Source: Promethearchaeota archaeon (GTDB lineage: Archaea > Asgardarchaeota > Thorarchaeia > Thorarchaeales > Thorarchaeaceae). Taken from it: a stretch of 64,000 bases of DNA. The position numbers were made by a program, and so were the translations under genes. Numbering within the stretch: the stretch's first letter is position 1; each line of letters begins with the position of its first letter. Where the stretch lies: the NCBI GenBank assembly GCA_014728035.1, contig WJMJ01000018.1, positions 1 through 64,000 of the forward strand, given 5' to 3'. The notes below the pieces were generated by a model. It was given only the letters and a program-made list of their open reading frames with translations. It was not told the DNA's origin and searched no databases. Of the stretch, positions 54,691 to 63,824 are shown in pieces.

Positions 54691-55914
54691 ATGGAATTTC
54701 CTTCACTAAAGAAACATGGATTAGATATCAACGCATTTACCTGTGCACAATGTAGTTTTTGCCAAGTGGGTCACGGAGCTTGTCCTACATACAAGGTAAA
54801 ACGTGTCGATAGCTACTCAGGGAAAGGTAAAATGCTAATCACTCGAGCATTAGCACAAAAGCGAATCAAAGAGAAGGAAGGTCTCCCGGGACTACGAGAT
54901 GCCATATTTGGATGCACCCTTTGCGGAGGATGCGAAGAAATTTGCCAAGTAGATATTCCGTTCGTAAAGATATACCAATTGATGCGGTCAGATTTCAAAG
55001 ATTTAGGAATGTGGCCTGAAGAATTGGAAGATGCTAAAGCAACTCTCACAAAGTCACGAAATATCCAAGGGCAACCACAAATGGACAGAATTGAAGGGTG
55101 GTCTTATTGGCATCCAGATGAAGATTATCTTCTGGATCGAGAAGGTGTGAAAAACAAAACTGCTTTCTTCTTGGGATGCGCTTCTTCATTCAAAGCAGTT
55201 CCAATTCAAGCCTCCATTGCCACAGCTATGATCATGGAGAAAATTGATGAGGAGTTCACCATGTTGGGGGAGGAGGAGTGGTGTTGCGGAGCCCCCCTAA
55301 TCATGACTGGGGATTTTGAAGGAGCAAAAGAATATGCAATGCATAACATCCAAAAATACCAAGAGCTAGGTGTTGAACGCATTTTCACGAATTGTCCGGG
55401 TTGTTACAAGATGTGGGCTCATGAGTACCATGAATTTCTGGGAATTGAGCATGAATTCGAAATAATCTACGGTGCAGACTTTTTCATGCGTTTACTTGAC
55501 TCTGGCAAATTCAATAATATCAGTAGCGATTACGAGGCAACAATTACATTCCACGACGGATGTGACGCGGGTAGAAATGCAGGTTTCTATGAGGAACCTC
55601 GAAAGGTACTGGAAAATTTACCGGGGATTACTTTGGAAGAATTACCTCATAATAAAGAAAATTGTTATTGTTGTGGTTCTGGTGGAGTTTTACGAGCTAT
55701 CGATAATGAATTTGCATTGAGTATAAACCACCTTAAGGTAGAAGATATCGAACAGACGAATACAGAGATAGTTGTATCTGCATGTCCTTCTTGTGTAGAC
55801 TTCATGCACAATCAACTCCCAAGTGCAGGCTCAGAAAAAGCTTCAATGGATCTTGCAGTAATAATAGCAAAATCGTTAGGTCTTGAGTGGGATGGATTAG
55901 ATGAAGTATACTAG
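54691..55914 (+). CDS. GlcF/HdrD-like iron-sulfur protein (two [4Fe-4S] plus two CCG domains)
   Basis: A 407-residue soluble protein. Two ferredoxin-type clusters: Cys18/21/24/31 and Cys75/78/81/85. Two CCG domains: Cys198-Cys199-Gly with Cys235/238, and Cys327-Cys328-Gly with Cys291 and Cys365/368. This is the architecture of GlcF, LldE-like and HdrD subunits that accept electrons from GlcD-type flavoproteins. It is divergent from the FAD-NuoB fusion across a 184-base shared promoter region, so it is the natural electron partner. GGAG lies nine bases before the ATG. Its stop is one base from the convergent menA-like gene. Confidence 0.93.
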   Translation: MEFPSLKKHGLDINAFTCAQCSFCQVGHGACPTYKVKRVDSYSGKGKMLITRALAQKRIKEKEGLPGLRDAIFGCTLCGGCEEICQVDIPFVKIYQLMRSDFKDLGMWPEELEDAKATLTKSRNIQGQPQMDRIEGWSYWHPDEDYLLDREGVKNKTAFFLGCASSFKAVPIQASIATAMIMEKIDEEFTMLGEEEWCCGAPLIMTGDFEGAKEYAMHNIQKYQELGVERIFTNCPGCYKMWAHEYHEFLGIEHEFEIIYGADFFMRLLDSGKFNNISSDYEATITFHDGCDAGRNAGFYEEPRKVLENLPGITLEELPHNKENCYCCGSGGVLRAIDNEFALSINHLKVEDIEQTNTEIVVSACPSCVDFMHNQLPSAGSEKASMDLAVIIAKSLGLEWDGLDEVY

Positions 55915-55915
55915 T

Positions 55916-57019
55916 CTAATCCATGAATGATCTAATGTTAGATAGAATAGCTAGAAAGAGAGTCACTAGTAGCACAATCTCCCATGGAATCATTAAGCCT
56001 ACCAATAGATAGGATAGACAAAGAAGAATTCCTGTCAGCATATGGTTCTGAATAGTTCCTGCATTTGCAGGTACGAGTTCTGGAATATCATTATGGCTGG
56101 ATAAACATATCATTGATGATTTGACAGCTAAAGGAACGGTTACTAGAATGAGAAGAGTATGAAGTTGGACAAGCCCAAAAATTACTCCAATAATTATTGG
56201 AAGGTACGTTGCCGCCATGATTACAACATATCCTTTCGCAGCTCTTTTTCTTCCTAATCTTACAACCAATGTTTTCTTTTCTGCATCACGGTCTGCATCA
56301 TGGTCAGGAAATTCATTAATATAAAGAACGGCCATAATTAGAAAAGCAACAGGTAATGAAGCAATAATTGGTTCTAGTAATTCATAAACCAGCAGAAGAG
56401 GTATCGACATTATCGGTTCTTGAAGAATATTCTGAATTTGAATAGGATATTGTACATAATAAGACCCAACCACCATCAATGTTCCGAAATTCAATGCGAT
56501 GAAGAATTCTCCAATACCTCTAGTTACCAACCGAAATGGTGGAGCAGTATAAAAGAAACCACTTCCAATACCAACAATACCTAGAATAAGAATGAATACA
56601 CCAAGTTGCAAAAACAGATAGATACCGATACTTGCTCCGATTGCGAAGAAAACTAGTGAGCCGGATAGAACCTCACGAGGAGATAAGAATCCTTTCTGAA
56701 TCATTCTACTACCTCCAGTATAAGGCCGAATGAATTCTTTGTTGATATCATCAGAACCAGTCATATCCGTAGTATGATCAAAATAATCGTTGGATACATT
56801 CGCACCTATATGTAGACAAATTGCAGCAATCAGAGTTAGAAGAAAATAATCAAGCCTGAAAACAGAATGGAGACCCCATGCAATAGCTGCTCCGAGAAAC
56901 ACAGGGATAGTTGAAGCAGTTAGAAATGGTGCTCGAAGTTCGATTAGCCATGCTTTAATCTTTCCAGGATGCACCTCATCTACATCTGGGATATATTCGT
57001 CTTCAGTCACAGGAATCAA
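55916..57019 (-). CDS. menA: UbiA-family prenyltransferase, MenA-like
   Basis: A 367-residue integral membrane prenyltransferase. The first Asp motif (NVSNDYFDHTTD) and second (DHDADRDAEKKT) flank about eight to nine helices. The NDYFD ... TGSDD pattern is closest to 1,4-dihydroxy-2-naphthoate polyprenyltransferase (menaquinone synthesis), although UbiA members are easily confused with geranylgeranylglycerol-phosphate synthases. The TTG start at 57019 has no clear ribosome binding site; the GTG three codons later is possible. Neighbouring polyprenyl synthase and reductase genes and a quinone-linked complex I support a quinone role. Confidence 0.85.
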   Translation of the reverse strand: MIPVTEDEYIPDVDEVHPGKIKAWLIELRAPFLTASTIPVFLGAAIAWGLHSVFRLDYFLLTLIAAICLHIGANVSNDYFDHTTDMTGSDDINKEFIRPYTGGSRMIQKGFLSPREVLSGSLVFFAIGASIGIYLFLQLGVFILILGIVGIGSGFFYTAPPFRLVTRGIGEFFIALNFGTLMVVGSYYVQYPIQIQNILQEPIMSIPLLLVYELLEPIIASLPVAFLIMAVLYINEFPDHDADRDAEKKTLVVRLGRKRAAKGYVVIMAATYLPIIIGVIFGLVQLHTLLILVTVPLAVKSSMICLSSHNDIPELVPANAGTIQNHMLTGILLCLSYLLVGLMIPWEIVLLVTLFLAILSNIRSFMD

Positions 57020-57126
57020 CTATTGGTTTTTGATGCAGAAAGTTCCTTAATGACTGTATTGAAAAGTCCAAAATCACAATTGCTAATAGGATAATTGCGT
57101 AAGGAACGCATACCGGAGGAACTCTC

Positions 57127-58185
57127 TTGGAGGATAAAACTCAGAACCGGCCGCATCATGATGCATCAGATAGTGGTGGTCTGAGTAAGGAAGTACTACA
57201 CCATGATAAGGCGTTTCAAACATTATATAGACATTCTGGCCTTATTGAACGAGCAAGCAAGATTGAAAAGGCAATTCAAGATTTCATTCAAGAAAATATG
57301 GGGCAGCCTGAAATTCTCTATCAAGCAGCAAATCATCTTATTTTAGCAGGAGGAAAACGAACACGTTCACTTCTATCCTTGTTAGCTTGTGAAGCCGTAG
57401 ACGGAGATATTGAGAGAGCCCTTCCACTCACCATTGCAGCCGAGCTTTTACAAACAGCCTCACTGATTCATGATGACATTATTGATGCAGGAACAACTCG
57501 TAGAGGTGTTGAAGCTGTACATGAAAAATACGGAGATCACATCGCAATTCTAGCGGGAGACCTACTGATAGCAAAAGCGATAGAGATGATTGGTGAACAT
57601 GGAACAACTGAACTTCTACGTCATATTGGAAACGGTGGCGTTAGAATGTGTGAAGGAGAAGCCATCGACCTAGCATTAAGCACCGAAAAACCAAATGTGT
57701 ATTCTAAAGACCAATACTTTAAGATGATCGAGCTAAAGACAGTAGCATTTCTTAGCGAGTCAGCAAGATTAGGAGCTATGATGGGAGAAGGAAATGAAAA
57801 GCAAGTTGAAGCACTCTCAGAATTTGGTGAATATCTAGGATATGCATTTCAGATTCAAGATGATGTACTGGACTTGAGAGCTTCAATTGAAGAAATCGGG
57901 AAATCTCCATTTGCAGACCTAAAGACAAGGAGAAGCAATTTTCTTCTGGTTCATTCTCTAGAAACATCTGATAATTCTACAAGAAAATCAATCTGTGATG
58001 CTCTTGATAAAGGTCAATACGAACAGGCAGCGAATCTAGTTTTTGCTACAGGTGCCGAGGAAGAAGCAAAAAAGATTGCTAAAGAATACGTTGAGAAAGC
58101 CAAAAAAGTATTGAAAAAAGAAGAGTTGCAAAAAATCGAGTTACTCTTTGAGTTTGCAGATTCAGTTGTATCGCGTCAAAGATAA
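57127..58185 (+). CDS. Geranylgeranyl/polyprenyl diphosphate synthase, TTG start
   Basis: A 352-residue trans-prenyltransferase that condenses isopentenyl diphosphate with allylic diphosphates. First Asp-rich motif HDDIID (115-120), GGKRTRS and the second motif QIQDDVLD (242-249). A small residue (Ala111) five positions before the first motif is compatible with C20 or longer products; the exact length cannot be set. The TTG start is fixed by GGAGGA (57115-57120), six bases upstream. The N-terminal 25 residues are a polar extension. The product could feed archaeal lipids and the menaquinone tail. Confidence 0.93.
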   Translation: MEDKTQNRPHHDASDSGGLSKEVLHHDKAFQTLYRHSGLIERASKIEKAIQDFIQENMGQPEILYQAANHLILAGGKRTRSLLSLLACEAVDGDIERALPLTIAAELLQTASLIHDDIIDAGTTRRGVEAVHEKYGDHIAILAGDLLIAKAIEMIGEHGTTELLRHIGNGGVRMCEGEAIDLALSTEKPNVYSKDQYFKMIELKTVAFLSESARLGAMMGEGNEKQVEALSEFGEYLGYAFQIQDDVLDLRASIEEIGKSPFADLKTRRSNFLLVHSLETSDNSTRKSICDALDKGQYEQAANLVFATGAEEEAKKIAKEYVEKAKKVLKKEELQKIELLFEFADSVVSRQR

Positions 58186-58200
58186 TTGCTTTTCTTTTTT
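58186..58200 (+). terminator. T-rich terminator after the polyprenyl synthase gene
   Basis: An uninterrupted pyrimidine tract with four-T and six-T runs directly after the stop codon, between convergent genes. This is the usual hairpin-free archaeal terminator type. Confidence 0.55.
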
Positions 58201-59392
58201 AATCTAGTATCTTCATTAAAGGGACAATAATTTTCGATCCTAGTAAAACTGGAAAAGGTAACCTACATCGGATTAGCGGCTCAAGTAGAAAGGGGCCTGC
58301 TATTCCCATACTCAAATGTGTAATCAAATCGTTCGAGAGTATCTTATCTGCAATCTCACGAACCTTAACCGCATCAAATAATGTCTGCCCCATTTCTCTT
58401 TTCCATCGAATCTCGTAGTTTGATAATGAAGAAGAAGTATCCATCGAATCGATTATTGATTCGGCCGCAATTTCACCTCCAATAATAGCAGTAGGAATAC
58501 CTCCACCATTTGAAGCCATAACATGACCTGCTGCATCACCAACTAAGAGGGTGTTTTTTGTTGCTGTTATAGAAGCTGGGCCACCAATAGGAATGAGAGC
58601 TGATACTGAATGTTTCAAGGATGCATGCCTCATACATGGTTCAATCAATGGATTTCGCTTCATGAGATTCTTTAAGAAAACACGTAGAGGAAGACTCCGT
58701 TCATTGTAGAACTGCCTTAAGCCTAAGCCTAAATTCACTGACCCACCTCCTTTGGGAATAATCCATGCATATCCTCCAGGTGCAACCTGTTGACCGAAGT
58801 ACATCTCAGTTACAGACTGGTCACAAGCTGTGTCATCTAGTACGAATTGAATCGATTGACTAAATTGTGAATTAGAATGGAAATTCCCAATTGATTGGGA
58901 AATGATTGATTTGGGCCCATCAGCACCAACTATATATTTTGCAGCGAGCTCTTTAGTTCCTCGATTAGTCTTTACTAACAACCGATTCGATTCACTCTTT
59001 TCTAACACCCGAAACTGCAAATGTAGCTCAGCTCCTTGTTCAACTGCTCTTTTGACCAAGTGTTTGTCAAATCGAGCCCTATCGATGATATTTGCATTGA
59101 ACCTGAAACGCGTAATATTACCTCGTGGTGAAATCAAATGAGTCCAGTAAGTTCGATTAGTAATCAATTTGTCTGGAATGGTGGCAATTCGCTTCGCTCT
59201 TGGTGAATTAGGGAAGATATCTGAACATTCTCCCGGAGTTGGAAAATATTCTCCGCATTGTATAGGCATCCCAATTTCTTTTCTACGATCTAATAGCCCC
59301 ACTCTAATGTCATTCTCTGAAAGTATTCGAGCAGTAGTACTTCCAGCAGGTCCAGCACCGACGACTATTACGTCGTAGTCAATCTTTGCCAT
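58199..59392 (-). CDS. Geranylgeranyl reductase family flavoprotein
   Basis: A 397-residue FAD protein of the digeranylgeranylglycerophospholipid/geranylgeranyl reductase family. N-terminal FAD motif GAGPAGSTTA, GMPIQCGEYFP at the substrate side, GADGPKS, the YAWIIPKGGGSVNLGLG signature and the GDAAGHVMASNGGGIP flavin loop. It saturates prenyl chains of archaeal lipids or of menaquinone; the neighbouring menA-like and polyprenyl synthase genes leave both open. ATG 59392 follows GGAGA; the preceding TTG is less likely. Confidence 0.9.
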   Translation of the reverse strand: MAKIDYDVIVVGAGPAGSTTARILSENDIRVGLLDRRKEIGMPIQCGEYFPTPGECSDIFPNSPRAKRIATIPDKLITNRTYWTHLISPRGNITRFRFNANIIDRARFDKHLVKRAVEQGAELHLQFRVLEKSESNRLLVKTNRGTKELAAKYIVGADGPKSIISQSIGNFHSNSQFSQSIQFVLDDTACDQSVTEMYFGQQVAPGGYAWIIPKGGGSVNLGLGLRQFYNERSLPLRVFLKNLMKRNPLIEPCMRHASLKHSVSALIPIGGPASITATKNTLLVGDAAGHVMASNGGGIPTAIIGGEIAAESIIDSMDTSSSLSNYEIRWKREMGQTLFDAVKVREIADKILSNDLITHLSMGIAGPFLLEPLIRCRLPFPVLLGSKIIVPLMKILD

Positions 59393-59413
59393 CAAAAATC
59401 TCCAACATAGGAC

Positions 59414-59764
59414 TTACCATTGCTCCGAAAAGAATACCATCCAAGCAACGATCGCTTCTAGATTGCTTGAAACTGATTCATCCAATCTGAATAGTGTAGA
59501 ACCACTTGATGTGGCAACATAATCAGACCCAAGACGAAATCTTGTGGATCCTGAAGAACTCATAATAGAAGAACTGTTATATCTGCCAATGGTGCTACCA
59601 GAAAAATTAGTTACATAACCGTCACGCACTCGTCCAATCGTACTTCCAGAACTACTCATAACTGAACCAGATGAAAACCGACCGATTGTGCTTCCTGAAG
59701 AGTTTGTGATATAGTCACCTCGAATATATCCGATAGTCGAACCACTGCTGTTCATAATTCTCAT
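59414..59764 (-). CDS. Small repeat protein with SGSTIGR motifs (beta-flower-like)
   Basis: A 116-residue protein dominated by a repeat of about 13-14 residues: seven copies of (S)SGST(I/L)(G/F)R followed by a short variable strand (GDYITN, SGSVMS, DGYVTN and so on), then a hydrophobic C-terminal helix (LEAIVAWMVFF). The repeats suggest a cyclic all-beta fold; they recall the '4-fold beta flower' family, a resemblance from memory only. The ATG at 59764 (or 59755) starts just before the first repeat; the upstream open frame to 59926 runs into mutS and looks non-coding. Confidence 0.7.
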   Translation of the reverse strand: MRIMNSSGSTIGYIRGDYITNSSGSTIGRFSSGSVMSSSGSTIGRVRDGYVTNFSGSTIGRYNSSSIMSSSGSTRFRLGSDYVATSSGSTLFRLDESVSSNLEAIVAWMVFFSEQW

Positions 59765-59896
59765 AATAATCCTGTTCTCTATGGTTTTAACCGATAAATG
59801 TCTAACTATACACAATTTGCACTTGGAAATGTATTTGTAGCAGTTAGCATGAAACCAAAACACTACAAGGATTTGATTTCGTAGTGGAGAGATACT

Positions 59897-62497
59897 GTGA
59901 AAAAGCACACTCCTATGCAACGCCAATATCTAGAACTAAAAAGGCAGTATAAGGATTGCATTCTTCTTTTCAGACTAGGTGATTTCTATGAGATGTTCAA
60001 CGAGGATGCGAAGAAAGCTAGTCAAACCCTTGATATAGTTCTGACAGCAAGAGGGGAAGGAGTAGATAAATGGCCTATGTGTGGTGTTCCATATCATTCG
60101 GTTGAGGGGTATATAGCGAAGTTACTAGAGGCTGGTTATACAGTAGCAATCGCTGAACAGGTAGAGGATGCCTCTGAAGCGAAAGGTCTCGTAAAGAGGG
60201 ACGTTGTCAGAGTTATCACTCCCGGAACAATCCTTGAAAGCTCTATGTTAGAGGACAGCTCGAATAACTATCTCGCTGCTGTAGTCGAGCATGATAACGA
60301 AATTGGCATTGCCGCAGTCGATGTATCCACTGGAGAATTCGTAACAACACAGTTCAAGGGAAATCTACTTGGTGATCGTACTCTTAATGAGCTCGGTAGA
60401 TTGGGACCAGCAGAGGTGCTTCTTCCTGAGTCTACAATGGGGTCTCAGAGTGTCATCAGAACTTTCGAACCTCTGGACGCAAAAATTACGTTTAGAAGCG
60501 ATTTAGATTTTTCAGCTAGACAAGCAGAAGATCGATTAAAAGAACAGTTCAAAGTGACAACTTTGGATGGATTTGGTTTAAGTGACAAAAGAGTTGCAAT
60601 CGGTGCTGCTGGAGCAGTACTCGCATATCTTCATGATGTCCATAAAGCTAATGCTGTTACATTATCTGGGATTCGGACATATTCAATTGACAAACACATG
60701 ATTGTAGACCGAACAACTCAACGAAACTTGGAACTGCTCAAGAATGCAAGAGATGGATCTAAGAGAGGAACCTTACTCAGTGTACTGGATAAATCAAATA
60801 CACCGATGGGTAGAAGGATGCTCAGAAAATGGATTCTACAACCACTAATGGACATCGAACAAATAGACCAAAGACTTGACGCTATTGATGAGTTTGCCAG
60901 AAGCGCAATTGAACGGCAAGAAACTTCGAAAAGTCTCTCTAATCTTGGAGACCTCGAACGGATAACCAGCAGGGTAGTATTTGGAACTGGCGGAGCAAGA
61001 GACCTAGTTGCTTTGAGAAATGCTTTGGTGAGAATCCCAAAAATAAAGAAACGATTACAATCTTGTGAAGCAAAATTGGTTTGTAAATTAAATTCAGAAA
61101 TCAATCCGTTGAAAGAACTAAAAAAGACACTTGATACTGCACTTGTAGATGACCCACCAGTTAGTGTAAGAGAAGGGGGTATGATCAAAGATGGTTATAG
61201 TGATGAATTAGACCAGCTGAAACGAGGAATCTCGGACGATAAGAAATGGATTGCTTCCTTACAAGTTAGAGAACGTAGAAGAACAGGAATAAAATCTCTT
61301 AAAGTAGGCTTCAACAAAGTATTTGGCTATTATATCGAGGTGACCAAGGCAAATACTGACAAAATTCCAGATGATTATGAAAGAAAACAGACATTGACCA
61401 ATTCAGAGCGATACATCATCCCTGAACTAAAAGAAAAAGAAGCTAGCGTTCTGGCAGGTGAGGAAAAAATCAACCAGCTGGAATATAAACTATTTGAGGA
61501 GCTTAGGGACTTTGTAAAGAAACATGTTAGTGACCTAAGAAAGAATGCTGATGCTATCGCTACTATCGATGTGATTACATCTCTAGCAGAAGTTGCTGTT
61601 CTCAGAAAATACACTCGACCAAAACTAACTTCAGGAAAAAAAATCAAAATTGTTGATGGAAGACACCCCTCCATGGAAATGATACTTGGTCCAAATGAAT
61701 TTGTGCCAAATAGTATGGAAATTGGAGATGGCGGAGCTACTCTACTCATTGTCACAGGTCCAAATATGGCAGGCAAATCGACTTATATGCGTCAAGGAGC
61801 CATTATTACGCTCTTAGCTCAGATGGGAAGTTTCGTCCCTGCTAAATCCGCCGAGATTGGACTTGTTGATCGTATCTTCACAAGAGTAGGTGCTTTCGAT
61901 GATTTAACTGCGAGACAAAGCACTTTCATGGTTGAGATGGTCGAGACTGCTAATATCCTAAATAACGCCACTGACAAGAGTCTGGTAATCCTTGATGAAA
62001 TAGGTAGAGGAACTTCAACATTTGATGGAATGGCACTAGCATGGGCAGTAGCTGAGCAGATAGTTCAAATAAAATGTCGTACCCTATTTGCTACACACTT
62101 TCATCAGCTAACAGACATGGCATCTTCATATCATGGAGTTAAGAACGTTCATACCTTGGCTAGAGAAACTGGGGAGTCTATAGTATTTCTTCATAAGGTT
62201 GTTGAAGGAGGTACAGATAGAAGCTATGGTGTTCATGTTGCATCTTTAGCTGGAGTCCCACTTTCAGTAGTAAGACGAGCTCAACAATTACTAGTCAAGC
62301 TCGAAAAAGACAGCACAGTTGAATTGGGAGAGGGAATGCAAGATGCAGAAGAAGCCATTCAAACGAGTCTAGAAGCTTTAACAGTGGATGACCCTATTGT
62401 AGAACGTATCAAGCATATAGACCTCGATCGTATCACCCCAATCGATGCTTTGTTAAAACTGAAAGAGATGCAAGAAGAAGCGAAGGGACGAGGTTAG
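59897..62497 (+). CDS. mutS: DNA mismatch repair ATPase MutS, GTG start
   Basis: An 866-residue MutS1. The N-terminal mismatch-recognition domain has the Phe-x-Glu wedge at 30-32 (GDFYEMF), followed by connector, core and clamp domains (LERITSRVVFGTGGARDLVAL). The ATPase has Walker A GPNMAGKST near residue 621, Walker B LVILDEIGRGTSTFDG and the ATHFHQL switch, and a C-terminal helix-turn-helix. All catalytic motifs are intact and the length is normal. The GTG start follows GGAGAG (59886-59891). MutS is patchy in archaea and usually acquired from bacteria; no mutL is in the window. Confidence 0.97.
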   Translation: MKKHTPMQRQYLELKRQYKDCILLFRLGDFYEMFNEDAKKASQTLDIVLTARGEGVDKWPMCGVPYHSVEGYIAKLLEAGYTVAIAEQVEDASEAKGLVKRDVVRVITPGTILESSMLEDSSNNYLAAVVEHDNEIGIAAVDVSTGEFVTTQFKGNLLGDRTLNELGRLGPAEVLLPESTMGSQSVIRTFEPLDAKITFRSDLDFSARQAEDRLKEQFKVTTLDGFGLSDKRVAIGAAGAVLAYLHDVHKANAVTLSGIRTYSIDKHMIVDRTTQRNLELLKNARDGSKRGTLLSVLDKSNTPMGRRMLRKWILQPLMDIEQIDQRLDAIDEFARSAIERQETSKSLSNLGDLERITSRVVFGTGGARDLVALRNALVRIPKIKKRLQSCEAKLVCKLNSEINPLKELKKTLDTALVDDPPVSVREGGMIKDGYSDELDQLKRGISDDKKWIASLQVRERRRTGIKSLKVGFNKVFGYYIEVTKANTDKIPDDYERKQTLTNSERYIIPELKEKEASVLAGEEKINQLEYKLFEELRDFVKKHVSDLRKNADAIATIDVITSLAEVAVLRKYTRPKLTSGKKIKIVDGRHPSMEMILGPNEFVPNSMEIGDGGATLLIVTGPNMAGKSTYMRQGAIITLLAQMGSFVPAKSAEIGLVDRIFTRVGAFDDLTARQSTFMVEMVETANILNNATDKSLVILDEIGRGTSTFDGMALAWAVAEQIVQIKCRTLFATHFHQLTDMASSYHGVKNVHTLARETGESIVFLHKVVEGGTDRSYGVHVASLAGVPLSVVRRAQQLLVKLEKDSTVELGEGMQDAEEAIQTSLEALTVDDPIVERIKHIDLDRITPIDALLKLKEMQEEAKGRG

Positions 62498-62529
62498 AGA
62501 TATATACATTCCAGGAGTATTCTCCAGAA

Positions 62530-63321
62530 ATGATGATTCCGGAGGAAGAGAAGGAAAAGAGACTCAAAACCTATTCAGCTATATGTTGCATAGAGTTCAT
62601 TGTAATCTTACTAGTGGGATTTCTCATAGATTTTGATAATGACCTGCAATTCTATATATTCATGGCGATGATAGTAGGATTTTCTGTATTATGTATTAAC
62701 CATGGCTATAATTCTCTGATAAAACCTGAAATCGATTTAGATAAACTCAAGACAGCAGAGCCTTATCTACAGGGTGAAACTATCTGGTCTAACGAAGTGA
62801 TTCAAGCTCCTCTCAGTGATGATGCTGAATATTTGCTGAAATTATCAAAAGATGGAAACAAATATGGGATTCTAAAACGAGGGGATAGCATAGAAGTAAT
62901 TGACGAGATTCCACCAAGTACCATAGAGCTGTTTTCGAATCCGCGAAATCTAGATGCATTTCTCTATTACAAAATCGAAGAACATACAAGATTGCGGTCA
63001 CTTATCAAGTCATCAATAATCATTGGAGTAGTGTGGTTTGTTGTTGGTTACTGGGTATTATCCCCTCTATTTCAGATTCTCCCGCTCTCCTTCTTTAATT
63101 GGTTTGGAATATTGGAATCCATTACCATTTTTGGTACTTTATTTCTAGTAGTAAGTCTAAGATGGATACATCATTTGAAAACAATTGATACTGACATGTA
63201 TCTTCAGTATACAGAATTTGTTGAGGTATTGGAGATTCTAAGAGATAATGCTCCTACATCATATAAAAGAAGAGAATACCAAGAAAAATTAGACAGAATC
63301 AGAGAACAGGGCTATATCTAG
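62530..63321 (+). CDS. Hypothetical membrane protein
   Basis: A 263-residue protein: two N-terminal helices (CCIEFIVILLVGFLIDF and FYIFMAMIVGFSVLCI), a soluble alpha/beta stretch of about 100 residues, two more helices (IIIGVVWFVVGYWVLSPLF and ITIFGTLFLVVSLRWI), and a charged C-terminal helix. No motif recognised. It lies 32 bases after mutS and may be cotranscribed. The ATG at 62533 is an equally good start. Confidence 0.65.
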   Translation: MMIPEEEKEKRLKTYSAICCIEFIVILLVGFLIDFDNDLQFYIFMAMIVGFSVLCINHGYNSLIKPEIDLDKLKTAEPYLQGETIWSNEVIQAPLSDDAEYLLKLSKDGNKYGILKRGDSIEVIDEIPPSTIELFSNPRNLDAFLYYKIEEHTRLRSLIKSSIIIGVVWFVVGYWVLSPLFQILPLSFFNWFGILESITIFGTLFLVVSLRWIHHLKTIDTDMYLQYTEFVEVLEILRDNAPTSYKRREYQEKLDRIREQGYI

Positions 63322-63486
63322 TTTTGTGAATTCTATCAAGATAAGAAATCAAATCAATAGCATCTCAGAAACTTAGTTGAAGTATAACCGATACAATTAG
63401 AAAGCAATATCTAAATTATAATTTAGAAAGAAGCAAGCATCAAAAGATTTGATTATTTCTTCAGAACTGAATTTGTGGTGAAATAA

Positions 63487-63789
63487 TTGGGAATTAAAAG
63501 ACATCTGAAAAAGATGAATGACCTACGTGAAAAACAGAAAGAATGCTTGGAGAAGCAAGAGAAAAGGTTCAAGAACTTGTTTGACGATTTATTCATGACC
63601 GATAACTACATTGCACTTGAGATCATGCAAGAACATCTGTACTTACATCCATTTAAAGAAAAAGCACTCGAGGAACTTCGTGTATTAGTGCGAGGTTACG
63701 GAAAAAACTATCATGTCATTCCAATTGTCAGTGAAGGAAAACTGTACGTGACTTTTGCTCGACCTCCATATCCCCCTCCAGAAAGATAA
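63487..63789 (+). CDS. Small basic hypothetical protein, TTG start
   Basis: A 100-residue protein: a lysine-rich helical N-terminus (HLKKMNDLREKQKECLEKQEK) then an alpha/beta C-terminus ending in a proline-rich FARPPYPPPER. GGTGA (63477-63481) lies five bases before the TTG. Not recognised. A hairpin follows the stop. Confidence 0.6.
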   Translation: MGIKRHLKKMNDLREKQKECLEKQEKRFKNLFDDLFMTDNYIALEIMQEHLYLHPFKEKALEELRVLVRGYGKNYHVIPIVSEGKLYVTFARPPYPPPER

Positions 63790-63792
63790 GGG

Positions 63793-63824
63793 ATATTTCA
63801 GTAGAGAAAAGCTCCACTGGATAT
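63793..63824 (+). terminator. Hairpin after the last gene
   Basis: An imperfect stem of about 13 pairs (63793-63806 with 63812-63824, one bulge and one mismatch, 5-base loop) just after the stop, with a T-containing but not T-rich tail. The remaining 175 bases to the window end show no gene. Confidence 0.45.
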
